NCBI GenBank assembly: GCA_001970855.1
Contig: LSSN01002025.1
Location: 1 to 25,470, forward strand
Source: Smittium culicis
Lineage: Eukaryota; Kickxellomycota; Harpellomycetes; Harpellales; Legeriomycetaceae
DNA length: 25,470 nt
Reading direction: 5' to 3'
The position numbers were made by a program, and so were the translations under genes. Positions 8,831-20,659 of this stretch are shown here, one piece after another (positions within the stretch are counted from its first letter, which is position 1; each line of letters starts with the position of its first letter). The notes below the pieces were generated by a model. That model was given only the letters and a program-made list of their open reading frames with translations, searched no databases and was not told the origin of the DNA.

Positions 8831-11800
8831 ATAATATTTATTAACTTTTTAAATATTTTTTAGTAGTGTTTTTTATGCTTTTATATATGTTTAATATACA
8901 ATCTGAGACTAAAAGATAAATAAATATACCAAAAATATTGATTTATTTACATTATAGTATAATTTTATTACTAAGATATTAATTTGGATATTTTATTAAA
9001 AAATTAATTAAAAAGCAGCCACTCTAATTGAATCAGTTTATGGGTATATTTTTTGTCTGAAAAAATTAATGTATTACCTTTATATACAATTTAGCGCTTT
9101 AAGTAATAAAAAATAATCAAAAATATGAATTTACAAGAATTAGTTTTTTAATCCTAAGAGCTAATTTTAAATTTGAGGGAGCCAAAATAAAATACGTTTT
9201 TGAATGATATACATTCTTGTTAAAATGTTTGAAATGTGCGCTTATTATATGTATTCAGGTATAAAAAAGTGTATCATGAAAATTTAAGGTGAATCTAAGA
9301 CTGAGTGAAATAAAAGAAAGAAAAATAAATACGAAAATAAAATTTTTAACTTGTCAAACTGCAAAGGAAAGCGAATAGAGATAAAAGCGATTTTAGATGG
9401 AGTATCTATAGGTTATTATAAATTTTTCGAATAAAAAGAAAATTAGAACCGTTTTAAGCCAATCATTTACCAAGAGATCAAAATAAAAAGAAAACGACAC
9501 TGAGAAACTTTATTTTCTCAAAAAGACAAAAAATTGTCTAGAAAAACATGATATAAAAGCTGAACATGGAGAATGTTTAGATCGCTCTCGAATTTTAGCT
9601 ATAACATTTTTTATAGCTAGTTTTTATCTTTTTTTAATTAATTAGAACTTAAGTTTAAATAAAAAAATTAATAGCATCGAGAACAGAGTAAAAAGTAAAC
9701 AGAAAACTTATAGCTCATAAATTATCAAGGCTAAAAAATTTATTTAAACCCAAAGCGTTAATTAAATTATATCCTTTAAAAAAAAAATTCTTGCAACAAA
9801 GTTTACAATTAAAAAAATAATTAAGAAACTTTAATTTTTTCGACACGAGTTTAAAGTTCAATACTTTTTACTCAAAAAAAATAATGATATTATTTTTTAT
9901 ACCAAAAAACATTTATTTTCTCAAGAATGGTAACAAATTTTCATATAAAAAATGCAGATCCCTTCTTACAATTAATTTCTAATATCGAGTTAAACACGTA
10001 AAATCTAATTTTAATTTAATAGCTCTCACTTTTTTATCATTATTTAATTTATCATTCTTATAAAAGTATTTTTTTATCTTTCAATTCATAGATCGCTTGT
10101 TTTTATATTTATAATATATTTTTATATTACGCAATATATTAAATCTTATAAATTCAAATTATATTTAATTTTGCGATTCATATCATTCAATAATATTTAT
10201 AGAAAGTATTTATGCTAATTGCTCCAACTGAAATAAAAAATAAGCTTATATTAATTATTACAACGTTCAAAAAGTTTTTTTTAAATTTTCGTTTTGATTT
10301 TATGTAAGGTATGATAATTTTTCTATTAAAAATTCTTTTATATGTGTGAAAACAACGAAATTATACTTATTAATGAAATAGAACCAAATAAAATTCAATC
10401 AGTATTAATTTATTAAATAAATCAATGAAACAGCCCACTCATCTAAGAGTATATAATTTTATTCCAAAAAGGTCTAGAAATACTAATATGATATTAATTA
10501 ATCCAATTATACTATTGAATTAGTTAACTTGATATTGGTATCTAGCTGAAATATATAAATATTATGTAAGTAAGATAAACCCTGTTTAAAATTGAATTTA
10601 TCAAAATATAAAAATTTATAGGTAGAGAAAAAATCAGCACTATTATTACTTTTATTTTAATTTCCATATATTAATTGATTACAATGATATTTAGGAACTC
10701 AAAACATTGAATTATTCGTATGTATTTTTTAAAAAATAAAACGCTCGTAAAAAATACAAAAAAAATTTTTAAAATTTATAATATATAATAGTTTTATAAG
10801 AAAATACCTCTAATAAATTTAAATCAATACATCTCCAGGAAATTTTATAAGAATTTTTTTTATTGATAATTCAAATTCCGATTCTAATAATTATTATTCT
10901 CTTCTTAGGTTTTTCATATACTTTTTATATTTATAGATGATACTCAATTTTTTGTCAATGCTTTTATTTATTAAAATGTATTAAATTAAGTAGTTTTGTT
11001 AAAACCATAAGAATATGTTATACTATTAATTAAATTTTGATCTAAGTTTATTTGGTAATAAAAGTGCTACGATTGGGGTTATTTAATATGGTTTCAAACC
11101 TCAATTAATATCTAAATACCTCAATTGAAAATGGCTATAGTTATGATGATTTTTAGGATACTATAACTATTTAAATGAATTTAAATTGCTATATGCACTT
11201 TTACTCTATACATCAAGCTAAATAGTCAAATAAAAAATATAAAAATAAATTTTAAAATATTATTAAATATCAGCATTTAATTAGAATATTATTATTTAGG
11301 TTAATTTTTTGATACTTTTAACCCTTGAAAAAAAAGTTTGAGATTTAACTAATTCAGATAGGATATATATTAAGAAATTAATTTTTATTTTATAAATATT
11401 TAAATAATAATAGTATTTCATAGTATCCCGGTGAAATAATTAAAAAATATTTAAATTTTAAATTTTTTCAAATTTAAAGAAATCTATTTCGATAAACTTT
11501 ATTTTTCAAAAAATTAAATATTAATGTGCAATTATTTTAATTTTTTAAATAATTAACTACCAAAAAAGCACATCGTTAAAAAAAATGAATTAATGAATTA
11601 AAATACTAAAAAATATCATATAAAATTAATTAAAATATAAAATATCCTATTTAAAAAACATAAAATAACAAATAATCAGTGTAATCGAAAATTAAATAAG
11701 TAAATTCATTATAGAATTAAATATATGTGGAAGTGTAGAATCTCCCAAAGAATTCTATCTATTTTCTGATTCTATACTTATGATTTCCCTTGTATTTTCT

Positions 11801-14800
11801 GAAAATAATATTTTAAAATTTAACCTTATTTAATAATAATAACCATGTAAAACTAAATTTGACTGATTAATGACACAATAATAACTACTTTAATGAATTA
11901 TATTTATATTAATAAGCATAAAAATATTCATGTCATAAAATTTGAGATAAAATCAGAAATTTATAAAAACCGCCAAAAAACGACCAAGAAACATCATCGA
12001 AAAATAGGGAAAAATCAGATAAAAATGGAAACACGGTTATCTCAAAATTTTAATATTTCATTTAAAAAAACTTTGCTTTTTTTTCCAACTTACTATTAAT
12101 AAAATAATCGCTTTTTATAATTAAATGGACCTTTTATACCAAATTTTAAACTGAAAGAATGACCTGATATAAATATTTACTAATAAGTATCTGTTATCTA
12201 ATAAAGAAAAAAATTCGCAGTATTTTGTTTTCATAATGTAAGATTTATGAGGTAATCTTCATAATTTCCTAGGTCACGAAGTGTATTATTCTCTTTATAC
12301 AATAACATTAGCTCTGATAAATATAAATTTTTTGTATAAATGCTAAAACTATTCATAAATTCTAGTAAAGCCTATAATTGATATATTTGAGGCCTAAAAA
12401 GTTGCTTTATTTACATATTATATCAATTGCTTGTGATAATGCAGTGAAATTCTCATAAAAATGGCTAATTAACTTATAATAAACATATTAATTAAAAACA
12501 GTATTTCATATCTATAATATCAAAATATTAAAATTCAGGATGTTAGATTTTTATTATATATAACACATAAAAAATTATTTAATGAAGATAATTAGTGTTA
12601 ATTTCTATATTTAATACAGAAAAATACACTTCACAATTATCATAAGGCCAGATTAAATGGAATTTTTGTCTAAATTATATTTTATAATCCCTTCGAAATA
12701 CAATAACTACAAATTCAACAGATTAATTAAAATTTTCTCTGATTTTTAGCTGAAATAAAATTGGGAAATTATTCAATTCGATATATATATCATTATTAAA
12801 GATGATTTTAGTATCGTGCTTGATATTTGATACTGAAAAACTTATAGTCCATGGAAAAATGTTACTGCTGTTTAATAAGTGTATTAATTTTAATAATGAA
12901 CATAGAAATTAATATAAAATTATGGAATAAATTAATTGCAAAGTTTACTTAGGAAATAAAATCTGGCGGTTAGATTAAGCGACTTAATTTTAATCTAATC
13001 GAAAAAAATATGTTTTATTAAATATTGAAAATCTAAAGCATTAGTGTTTTATTTTAACATTTGAGATTTGTTTAATATAAGTATTAAATTTGTTATAAAA
13101 GTTGTGTGTACAGCAATGTAATTTCAGGAAAGTTTTTTAAGCTACAATTTGCATGTAAGAATGGGCTCTTAAAGAAACTGCAATTTAAAGAAAATAGTGT
13201 ATAAGAGTATCAGAATTCCATTATGAATCTGAAATCATATTTCTTCTAATTATTCACAAGTTAAGGCGAAAGATGCATCTAGTATCAATAATTCTTCTGG
13301 AAAATGTTTTTTGATTACCGTATATAATAGATTTACACTTCGAAACACTCAACGGGGAATATGAACTTGAAATGCTATGATAAAATATTACATATGCCAA
13401 GACCAGGAAATATAGGAAGGTTATATAATTATAAAAATAAAACATCAAAGGGTGTTTTACCGAGTAATAAAATTAAATTGAAAAGCTCAACTCCACAAAA
13501 GAGGAATTTTTGGCTATTTATAACCAAAAAATTTTAATTCGATCATGAAAAGGAGCTCCAGAGGCATTTAAAGTAAATATTGATTGATTAATCATAAACA
13601 TAAACATATTTTATTTCAAAACAAAATTAATAATGGTTGTAACATTAGGAAATCTGGAAATTACTCATTATTAAAAGATCGGATTTTAACGATATGACAT
13701 AGAACTGTGCTAAATATACATTTTTTTAGAGCAAAAAATACTTAAATCTCAAAATACTGTATTCAATCTCGAAAAATTATCCAATTGTAAGAACATGTGT
13801 TGAATTTAAACCGTATTAGTGCTTTTTATATACACTAATAATAAAATAACACAACAAATACGCTGTTATTCATTAGAGATTTCAATCATTCAAGCTTAAA
13901 TTCTATTCATTAGATGTATATAAAAAATATCAACAATAAAATCCCTGCGGTAATTGAATTTACCAAATAAAAAATGATGTAACCGTGATTCAAAATTACA
14001 TATTATTTAAACATCCCACCCATCCCCCCCCCCCAAAAAAAAATAAACTCAAGTCAAAATGTGTGCGATGAATTATTTAATAGATTCTTAACCACATGTA
14101 TCTGAATTAAAATTTAATTATTACTAATCATAAATAGCGCTGTACCACATTATCTTAACTGGGAGGTGAATTTATTTATATCACACTTACTCTCATTATA
14201 ATAATAATAAAAATAGATTTAAGCGACTAGTATTATCTGAATTATTAATTTATTAATATTTTACAGATTTTGCGAGATTTATTGATAAAATAATGAGTTT
14301 TTAATATATTTTTAAGGTGTATATTTATTTCTTGTGTCTTTATTCCCTGCCTGTTTTATGTCATACTCTATAATATGTGAAATTTTTATTTATGCAGCCA
14401 CAAAATATGCCAGAAATCATGTAAAAATCACAGGTAGCCTTTTTTTATGAGAAATTCTACTGAATAAATATGATATTGTATTCACTCAATGTAATGATCG
14501 CCACACGAAGTAGAAATTTAAAATAATACTAGATAAATAAGTATGGAACTTTATATGCTCAATTTCTTTATTTTTGATTGGGTTTAAATATAATTATTTT
14601 AGGGGAAAAACTAACTAATAATTTCTCAAAAAACTCTACAAATTTCAGAAAAGAATTTATCATGCTATTGAAAATCAAATCAAATATTGACTGCGGGTGA
14701 AATATTCATAGTTGATTCTGATATCTTTAATCTCGCCAGAAAATATGCAAGCTTGATAATATAAGCATTAATTTGTCGATAAAATCGATGTATAAAGCTT

Positions 14801-16540
14801 TTTCAAAGTACACATAATTAAATTAATATAAATGACAAATAATAACTTGTAGACAAAAAAATTCACCTGTTTTTACAACAAAAATCATCGGTAAAAACGC
14901 GTTTGACTTGGAATGTTTAGATTATGATAGAGTTTGTAGCTGTATATCTTGTAATATTCTAAGTCAAAATTTCCTAAACTTAAATCCGAAATGATATTGG
15001 GTCTCTAGTTGGTCAGCGTGGAATCGGCTGATGTTATTAATGGCCAAATATTTATTTTTTATTTTTTATTTAATAGTTACTTTCAGTAAATTTCATTTAA
15101 TAAAAACCCAATACAATTCTCTTATATGAACCTCTGAGATCAACTCAAATTCACCTTAATGCATAAATTTGGAGATGTATATATTGAATTACTGATTTTT
15201 GGGACTTTTTTCTTCTGCCACAACTTTTCCTGATTCAAGAAAAAATATTTATACAGGATACAGAAAATTAGGAAATATTAGATCTCATTAAAAAAAAAAA
15301 GTGGTGGTAATTTCATTATACCAGCAATTTTTTATTGAAATAAAACAATTCAGATAATGCCGTTTTAGACAACTATGTTTAAATTAACAATATTATGAAG
15401 TAAAATAGATACATCTATGATCAGAATATACTTATTTTACTTGATTAAATCAAAATTATTATAGATATAAGTAATTAATTCGATGATAAATAAAATCTAT
15501 AATTCCAAAATAGACTCAATTTGGTCCAAGAAAAATCATAATTAAAAACATAAGACTATTCGGCATAACATACTATAAACCTAGAGGTACCTTATTTTTC
15601 AATAATTTATTTTTGGTCACCAATTCTCAATTTTTTTTCCCTCAGAGACAGACGCTTCTTAAATATTGAATTTTTATACAGACCATATCTATTCACTGGG
15701 TTTATTCTCTAAACATTTAACCTTGAAGTTGATCAGGCTCATTCCAGTAGTTGTATTTATACTATTCAGAATATATACGGTATATTCTAAACGAAGAGGG
15801 CAATTTTTTGCAGTTTAATGTTATTTTATCTAAAATTAAAAAACTTTTATTTCAATTAGCTGCATTGAATAGGCATCCCAACTTTTAAATTTCTTTCTTT
15901 TTTTTTTATATTTTTGATTTTATTTAAAATGGAATTAACTCTAATCAGTATAAGTAAAAAAATTAGAATTTAAAGAACACTTATGGTTATGATTTATGAT
16001 TATGATTACTGTTGAAAGAGTTTTTAAGAAAAAAGAGAAGACTTTACGATTAAAAAAAATTTTGTCGATTTTTCATTGGCTAATAATTTTTTATGCAGGT
16101 TTATTACTGTAGCATTTCACACTATAAAATGATACCTTCATGAAGAATTTCCAATATATTATAGAGCCATTGATAGTCTTGTTTAGTGATAAGGCAAAAA
16201 AATTAATCGATATGATATTTAAAACATTTTCTTTTATTGTTATCGTACCAATAAAATTAAGTGAATAAAAAAAAAGCAATGATCTTTTAATAAGTTTTTG
16301 ATACCATACTTGGAGAACAATGATAAATAACCTCGTAAGATTCAATTTCATCCCCTGAAGTTTTCTATTAAGAATTTAGTAGTAAAAAAACAATTAATAG
16401 TGATTAAATCTCGATTTTTATTCAACTCCAATTTTTCACAACAGCAACTTGATTTTTAATGGTACATGTAGTTTTTTACTACCATAGGAAGAGTTTTTTA
16501 GTATATTGGATTATAAAATATATCAACAATAATATGTGTT
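8831..16540. other. 7.7 kb AT desert without a supportable gene
   Basis: This is the most A+T-rich part of the window. The open frames at 11893-12099 (plus), 13254-13448 (minus) and 16091-16351 (minus) are biased to Lys, Asn, Ile, Phe and Tyr and carry no domain, so I treat them as chance. I found no tRNA, rRNA or intact transposon. One odd low-complexity site is C11 followed by A9 at 14024-14043. A short TTATGATTATGATT repeat lies near 15983-16010. Old, unrecognisable repeats may well be present. Confidence 0.5.
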
Positions 16541-16835
16541 CGTGTCTAGATAGCCCAGTTCACAAAGTTGAAAAAAAAGAGCTACCCGTAAGATCTGACA
16601 AAGAATTCAATACTATTGGAAGGTATCGTTTCTCACGCGATTAGAATGAAGTATACTGTTTATGATGCGTATAGCTAGTACTTAAAAGACTCGTCAAATG
16701 GATTACTTGAGTATAATTTGAATATGTATTAGATATATCCCATCCCCAAAGTCTGATGTCATAATCGATCGAGGTTAATAGTTGGGATATTGTTTTATAC
16801 TATATGATTGGCGGGGTCTTACTAATCCTCTCATG

Positions 16836-17011
16836 GGAGGTAAACTGGTTTTGATCTACCAAATTTAGAAAATTTCATCCATTAGTAATAATTTAATTCA
16901 GAGCTTCATAAAAAGATTGGTAAATGAATATTAGAAAATGATATACTTGCTTAGAAATCATAAATGAATTAGCAAATTAATTTTTTTTGCAAAGTTTTTG
17001 ACAGAAAATGG
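16836..17011. repeat. Diverged direct repeat, left copy
   Basis: This matches 17171-17348 over about 175 bp at a spacing of 335-340 bp. Shared blocks include TTGATCTAC, AATTTAG, ATTGGTA, AAATCAT and GTTTTTGAC/AGTTTGAC. Weaker similarity extends left, where GTTGGGAT near 16782 parallels GTTGGAAT near 17096, so the underlying tandem unit may be over 300 bp. Read on the minus strand this copy gives SFMISKQVYHFLIF, corresponding to SLMIYK and the following residues in the other copy, but it contains several stops. Confidence 0.6.
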
Positions 17012-17136
17012 TCAAGCTCAGGCCACCTTGAATCTATTTTCATTTGCCGAAATATAGTAGGGCCGTTGCTATTGAATAATTTACAATTTATAAAGTTGGA
17101 ATGTTTCATTGGTATTTTTATTTAATCTATTTTTTA

Positions 17137-17471
17137 TTACCATTTTTGAGTTGGCTTTAACCCTTTAACTGGATGGTAGACTGATATTGATCTACGTAAT
17201 TTAGTTAACCGAGTTCGACCGTTATTCTTTAATTCCAAGGCCTTTAAAAGTATTGGTATCATGAAGAATACCAGCTAATAATAAACTTACTTATAAATCA
17301 TTAACGAATCGTTAAATTCATTTTTATTAGAGAGTTTGACGGGAATGGACTAAAGGGCGCATAATTTTTATTGGATAAATATTCAAACGCGCTCTTAAGG
17401 GAAAAGTCTATAGATATTGTAGTTGGAGTAGGATAAAAATCCGACTGGCTAGTGTAGCTTGGATGAGGTCA
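17137..17471 (-). pseudogene. Decayed coding sequence of unknown family (minus strand)
   Basis: On the minus strand a frame open from 17471 to about 17310 encodes a segment starting PHPSYTSQSDFYPTPTT and including SAFEYLSNKNYAPFSPF, rich in Pro, Ser and aromatic residues. After a one-frame shift the reading continues with SLMIYK, two stops, and then ELKNNGRTRLTKLRRS, VYHPVKGLKPTQKW and TAA at 17139-17137. The basic LTKLRR block and the unbiased amino-acid composition are unlike the Ile/Asn/Lys-rich chance frames nearby. The left repeat copy retains pieces of the same protein (SFMISKQVYHFL; RSKPVYLP). I do not recognise the family. A retroelement or gag-like origin is possible because a second degraded copy sits beside it, but this is inference. 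Confidence 0.4.
17171..17348. repeat. Diverged direct repeat, right copy
   Basis: Second copy of the roughly 175-bp unit at 16836-17011, in the same orientation. It is the better preserved of the two at the protein level and forms part of the minus-strand coding remnant described at 17137-17471. Confidence 0.6.
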
Positions 17472-17529
17472 ATAGTCTATTAGTACTTGCAATCTATGGT
17501 TTTTATATAAAAACCAAATGTCAGTTTAT

Positions 17530-18063
17530 GTTTGGACAAAATATATTATGTATACAGAATTTAATGGGGTTTTAATTTTGTGCAGCTTTTGAGAAATAAA
17601 ATTATATATAAAAATATTGGAAAAGTTGGACGGGGCGATAGACGGCCATTAGCAGCCAATAGAATTGATGATAAAATCCAGGGGAAGTGAGAAAAAGATG
17701 AAACAGCAATTTCGGCGGAAAATTAAGCGAAATGGCCCGTGTGAAAAGGTATGATTAAACATATAATAGACGCAGATTACTTAGACCGTGTCAAGATCTA
17801 TATTTGACCAATGTCATATTATTACCCAAAAATAAATTGAGTGGTTTTGCTAATGAAATCATGCCAAATGCTAGTATAAAGCTGTAAACTTTATTTCTGA
17901 ATGACTAGCTATAAGCTACAAAAAAAAAAAAAAAACATATAAAAGGCTAAGTGTACTACGCGTGGCTTATTAAACTTTAATACCAACATACCAACACACT
18001 GTATTCTCTCACAAAACACCCCCAACTCAAAAAAAAAAAGCTAGATTTTCAATTTATTCCAAA
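17530..18063 (+). promoter_or_regulatory. Upstream region of the acetyltransferase gene
   Basis: This stretch has no gene. It contains three CCAAT/ATTGG pentamers (17616, 17656, 17808) and, next to the start codon, a CA/CT-rich leader (around 17985-18030) of the kind often found in fungal 5' UTRs, then CCAAAATGACA around the ATG. An A16-type run lies at about 17920-17936. No clear TATA box at the expected position was identified. Confidence 0.35.
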
Positions 18064-18831
18064 ATGACAAAAACTGAAAGACAAAAAATGTTAGATGGTG
18101 AATTCTACAAGTGTACTGACCCTGATCTTGTTGAAGGAAGAAGGAGAGCAAAAGAACTAGTTGGCGAGCTCCAAAATAGTTATAACAACAGAGAAGAAAG
18201 AATCAGAATCACAAAAGAGTTGTTGGGGACTAGTGATGAAACTACTTATCTTGAAAAATACGCCTATTTCGATTATGTATGTTACTCTATTCGTTATAAA
18301 ATACTTCTTATATTGCACCAATTATTTGTTAATATTTTAATCATTTTTCTAATTAATCATTTTGATAAATAGGGTGTCAACTTCCACGTCGGAAAAAAAT
18401 TCTATATGAATGCTGGTTGTGTAATTCTTGATTGTGCGCGTGTTGACGTCGGAGACAACGTAATGTTCGGTCCAAAAGTTCAAATTTACACCGCAACTCA
18501 TCCTCTAGAGGCCTATCCTAGAACCCACGGAAAAGAAATGGCATATCCCATCAAGATCGGCGACAACGTATGGATTGGCGGTGGTGCCATAGTTTTGCCT
18601 AACGTAACCATCGGAAAAAATGTAAGCTCCAGCTCGATACCATTATAATATATATTTAATCATATTACAATTAAAATTATAAATTTTTTAATGTTCGCTA
18701 ATTATTTTTGGTGATATTAGTCTGTTGTTGCCGCTGGTGCAGTTGTAACCAAGGATGTGCCCGAAAATGTCGTTGTTGCAGGAAATCCTGCCAAAGTTAT
18801 TAAAAAAATTGACAATGGCCAAGAAGAATAA
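18064..18831 (+). CDS. Maltose-type (NodL/LacA/Maa) hexapeptide O-acetyltransferase, three exons
   Basis: This cytosolic enzyme family transfers acetyl from acetyl-CoA to a sugar hydroxyl (maltose, glucose or galactosides). The physiological substrate in fungi is not settled. Exons are 18064-18276, 18373-18621 and 18721-18831; both introns sit in phase 0 (96 and 99 bp; donors GTATGT and GTAAGC; branch-like CTAATTA in each). The product is 190 aa, normal for the family. Residues 1-60 form the helical maltose-acetyltransferase cap ([14 protein letters not shown]...RRRAKEL). The left-handed beta-helix follows with hexapeptide repeats such as [21 protein letters not shown], in which H114 is the expected catalytic base. 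The end, [21 protein letters not shown], is the diagnostic CoA-site signature. The protein resembles bacterial Maa closely, but the spliceosomal introns show it is a resident eukaryotic gene. It is convergent with the Tim17-like gene downstream. Confidence 0.95.
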
Positions 18832-19347
18832 ATCCGCATATTAACACAGTTTATTTTCGTGTTAAATAGATAGCCAAGACCTTTATACCTTTTTTATTAT
18901 TTAAAAAAATCACAAATGAAAAATAAATATCACCCTGATTCCTCATATCTTATTATATATTAAGACTGTTTTTAAATATGCATAATTAGAAGTATATGAC
19001 TTGAGTAGGTTGGAAGATATTATCACCAACGTCTACTTGGTTTTCGAGGCTCAATATGTAATAGCAAATAAAGCGATTGAATGTACTATATTATCCAGGC
19101 CCTAATATCAATCAGACAAATTATTTTTTTTATTAATAGTATCTCGAGTGAATGTTTTGAAATCTATTTCCTTAAAATTGGCGAAAAGTATACATATTTT
19201 TTGTGCTTATATTAATAGTTCTTGTTCAATACTTCTAAACACATTAACCATACCCATTTCGACAAGTCGTATATCATATTTTAAAGCGATTAAGCCAAAA
19301 CTGGCGATTTTAATAACTCAGTGAATTTAAAACAACTGATGTTTTTT
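18832..19347. other. Convergent intergenic region between acetyltransferase and Tim17-like genes
   Basis: Both flanking genes end into this 516-bp stretch. It is AT-rich and contains AATAAA near 18922, a plausible polyadenylation signal for the acetyltransferase. No gene is visible. Confidence 0.5.
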
Positions 19348-19965
19348 TTATTTATTGTCAAATAATGTTTTTATGGGTTGTAAGTAAAATGGGAATCTAT
19401 TATACTCATACCAGTCGACTGCATCCTGGAAAATCCCAATGCATAGACCGCCAAGGGTGCCCATTTTAACCAGTCTCGCGAAGCTAGATCTCGGCAGTTT
19501 AGAGACAGAAGCACAAAGCAGTGAAACGCCGAATCCAGAGGTAACGGATCCTACTGCGCTGGTATGCCCTATGACATGCCTATCAATGACAGCTTCAGCA
19601 ACTTCGTACATCCCAACAACAGCCCCAATTCGAAGACCATAGTACGAGGCCTTCTTGAAAGCACCTAGAATAACGCGGTAGTTCTTCCATTTGTGGTAAT
19701 AGTACCACCCAGAAACTGTTGTCGGCAGATTGTGCGATCTTTCGGCTAGATACTGCCATGAGGCAAATCTGCCCCCAAGGTAACCTCCAGCAACAGCGCC
19801 ACTGAGTACGCCCGTCATTGTCAATACAGCTATCCGCTTTGAAGGCTCCATGTGAATCCTCATAAATCTAGTATCCGGTACTGCTTCTATTTTTTCTTCA
19901 TTATCAACAATAAAAGAAGAATCGACGATTTCTCTCGTTGATTGATCGATTTTTTCGTTTTCCAT
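19348..19965 (-). CDS. Tim17-like multi-span membrane protein, conserved fungal family
   Basis: The single-exon 205-aa protein starts with an acidic soluble segment (about residues 1-42). Four glycine-rich hydrophobic segments follow at about 45-65, 106-127, 136-156 and 168-180, the layout of the Tim17/Tim22/Tim23/TIMMDC1 superfamily. GVLSGAVAGGYLGGR has the small-residue packing motif of that group. A conserved stretch between spans 1 and 2 (LPTTVSGWYYYHKWKNY, residues 80-96) is, from memory, also found in uncharacterised fungal proteins. Later motifs are GLRIGAVVGMYEVAEAVIDR and MGTLGGLCIGIFQDAVDWYE. A mitochondrial inner-membrane location is likely from the family but there is no classic presequence, as usual for carrier-pathway substrates. 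It is neither canonical Tim17, Tim22 nor Tim23 by sequence, so its job is open. It is divergent from the PPOX gene with a shared 694-bp upstream region. Confidence 0.8.
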   Translation of the reverse strand: MENEKIDQSTREIVDSSFIVDNEEKIEAVPDTRFMRIHMEPSKRIAVLTMTGVLSGAVAGGYLGGRFASWQYLAERSHNLPTTVSGWYYYHKWKNYRVILGAFKKASYYGLRIGAVVGMYEVAEAVIDRHVIGHTSAVGSVTSGFGVSLLCASVSKLPRSSFARLVKMGTLGGLCIGIFQDAVDWYEYNRFPFYLQPIKTLFDNK

Positions 19966-20368
19966 TTCAACTTTTTTTATTTTTTATAGAATAATTGGCA
20001 AATGTATCCGCGCACGCCTAATTCAAAAGATTAGTAAACGCTATATAATTTTTAAATCGCTTCAAGAAGTCGTCTTTGGCTTTAAAAATCCATATATTCG
20101 GCGCAGTACAATTTCTAGAAATTAAAAATGGTTAAAAAAAATAACTAGTAGGTAATATGAATATTAAAATAAAATAAATTGAAATTCTGGATAGAGCTTT
20201 GCTATTTTTTTTCTGTAAAATTATACTTACTGTAAATGAGTAGAGCTATAATTTTTTTTTATCTGGTTGTGAAGATTTATTACTTTGGATAAAAAAAAAG
20301 ACTATCTTTAATTTGATGCAAGTAACTAATTTTTTTTCTATAATGGTGAGCGTAGGCTCAGTTTCTCG

Positions 20369-20480
20369 CCAATAAGTAACTCCAACATAATTCCAAATCT
20401 TTAATTATTCCAATTATTATTGGTAAATTAATAACTCCTGATTTTTCTAAAAGCTTTCTTTCAACCCAAATCAGACCAAT
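20369..20480. promoter_or_regulatory. CCAAT-box cluster in the divergent Tim17-like / PPOX promoter
   Basis: Four CCAAT/ATTGG pentamers (20369, 20410, 20419 inverted, 20476) fall within 112 bp of the 694-bp region separating the two divergent genes (19966-20659). The pair at 20410-20423 forms an inverted pair. They lie 180-290 bp upstream of the PPOX start. Heme-biosynthesis and mitochondrial genes are known HAP/NF-Y targets in yeasts; the assignment here is inference. The rest of the region shows T-runs and no gene. Confidence 0.4.
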
Positions 20481-20659
20481 AGGCGCTTAGAAATAGCTTC
20501 ACGATAACAAGTAAGGCCATATTTTTTAAAGCTTTAATCTTCAAGTTTTTTATTACATATATATTTGAGCTTTCAAGCATCGATATACAACTTTAGATAT
20601 TAGGTATTACTATTTTTTAATACTTTTGGGATCTTCTCGATTTCTCATATTTAATACAT

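Noticed and set aside
14999..15040. tRNA-like D-arm text (CTAGTTGGTCAGCGTGG)
   Set aside because: No T-arm or matching acceptor stem follows within 100 bp, so a tRNA is not supported.
16091..16351. 86-codon minus-strand frame beginning with a signal-peptide-like MKLNLTRLFIIVL
   Set aside because: The remainder is Ile/Asn/Phe/Lys-rich with stacked T-run codons, as expected of chance frames; no cleavage site or cysteine pattern.
16459..16644. 61-codon plus-strand frame ending in KKELPVRSDKEFNTIGRYRF
   Set aside because: The C-terminal half has normal-looking composition and may be decayed coding DNA, but no family is recognisable and the N-terminal half looks random.
16844..16862. T-arm-like TGGTTTTGATCTACCA
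   Set aside because: The rest of a tRNA is absent and the block is part of the diverged direct repeat, where the second copy breaks the stem.
18064..18831. Recent horizontal transfer of the acetyltransferase from bacteria
   Set aside because: Similarity to bacterial Maa is strong, but two native-type spliceosomal introns and AT-rich codons show long residence; such enzymes are widespread in fungi.
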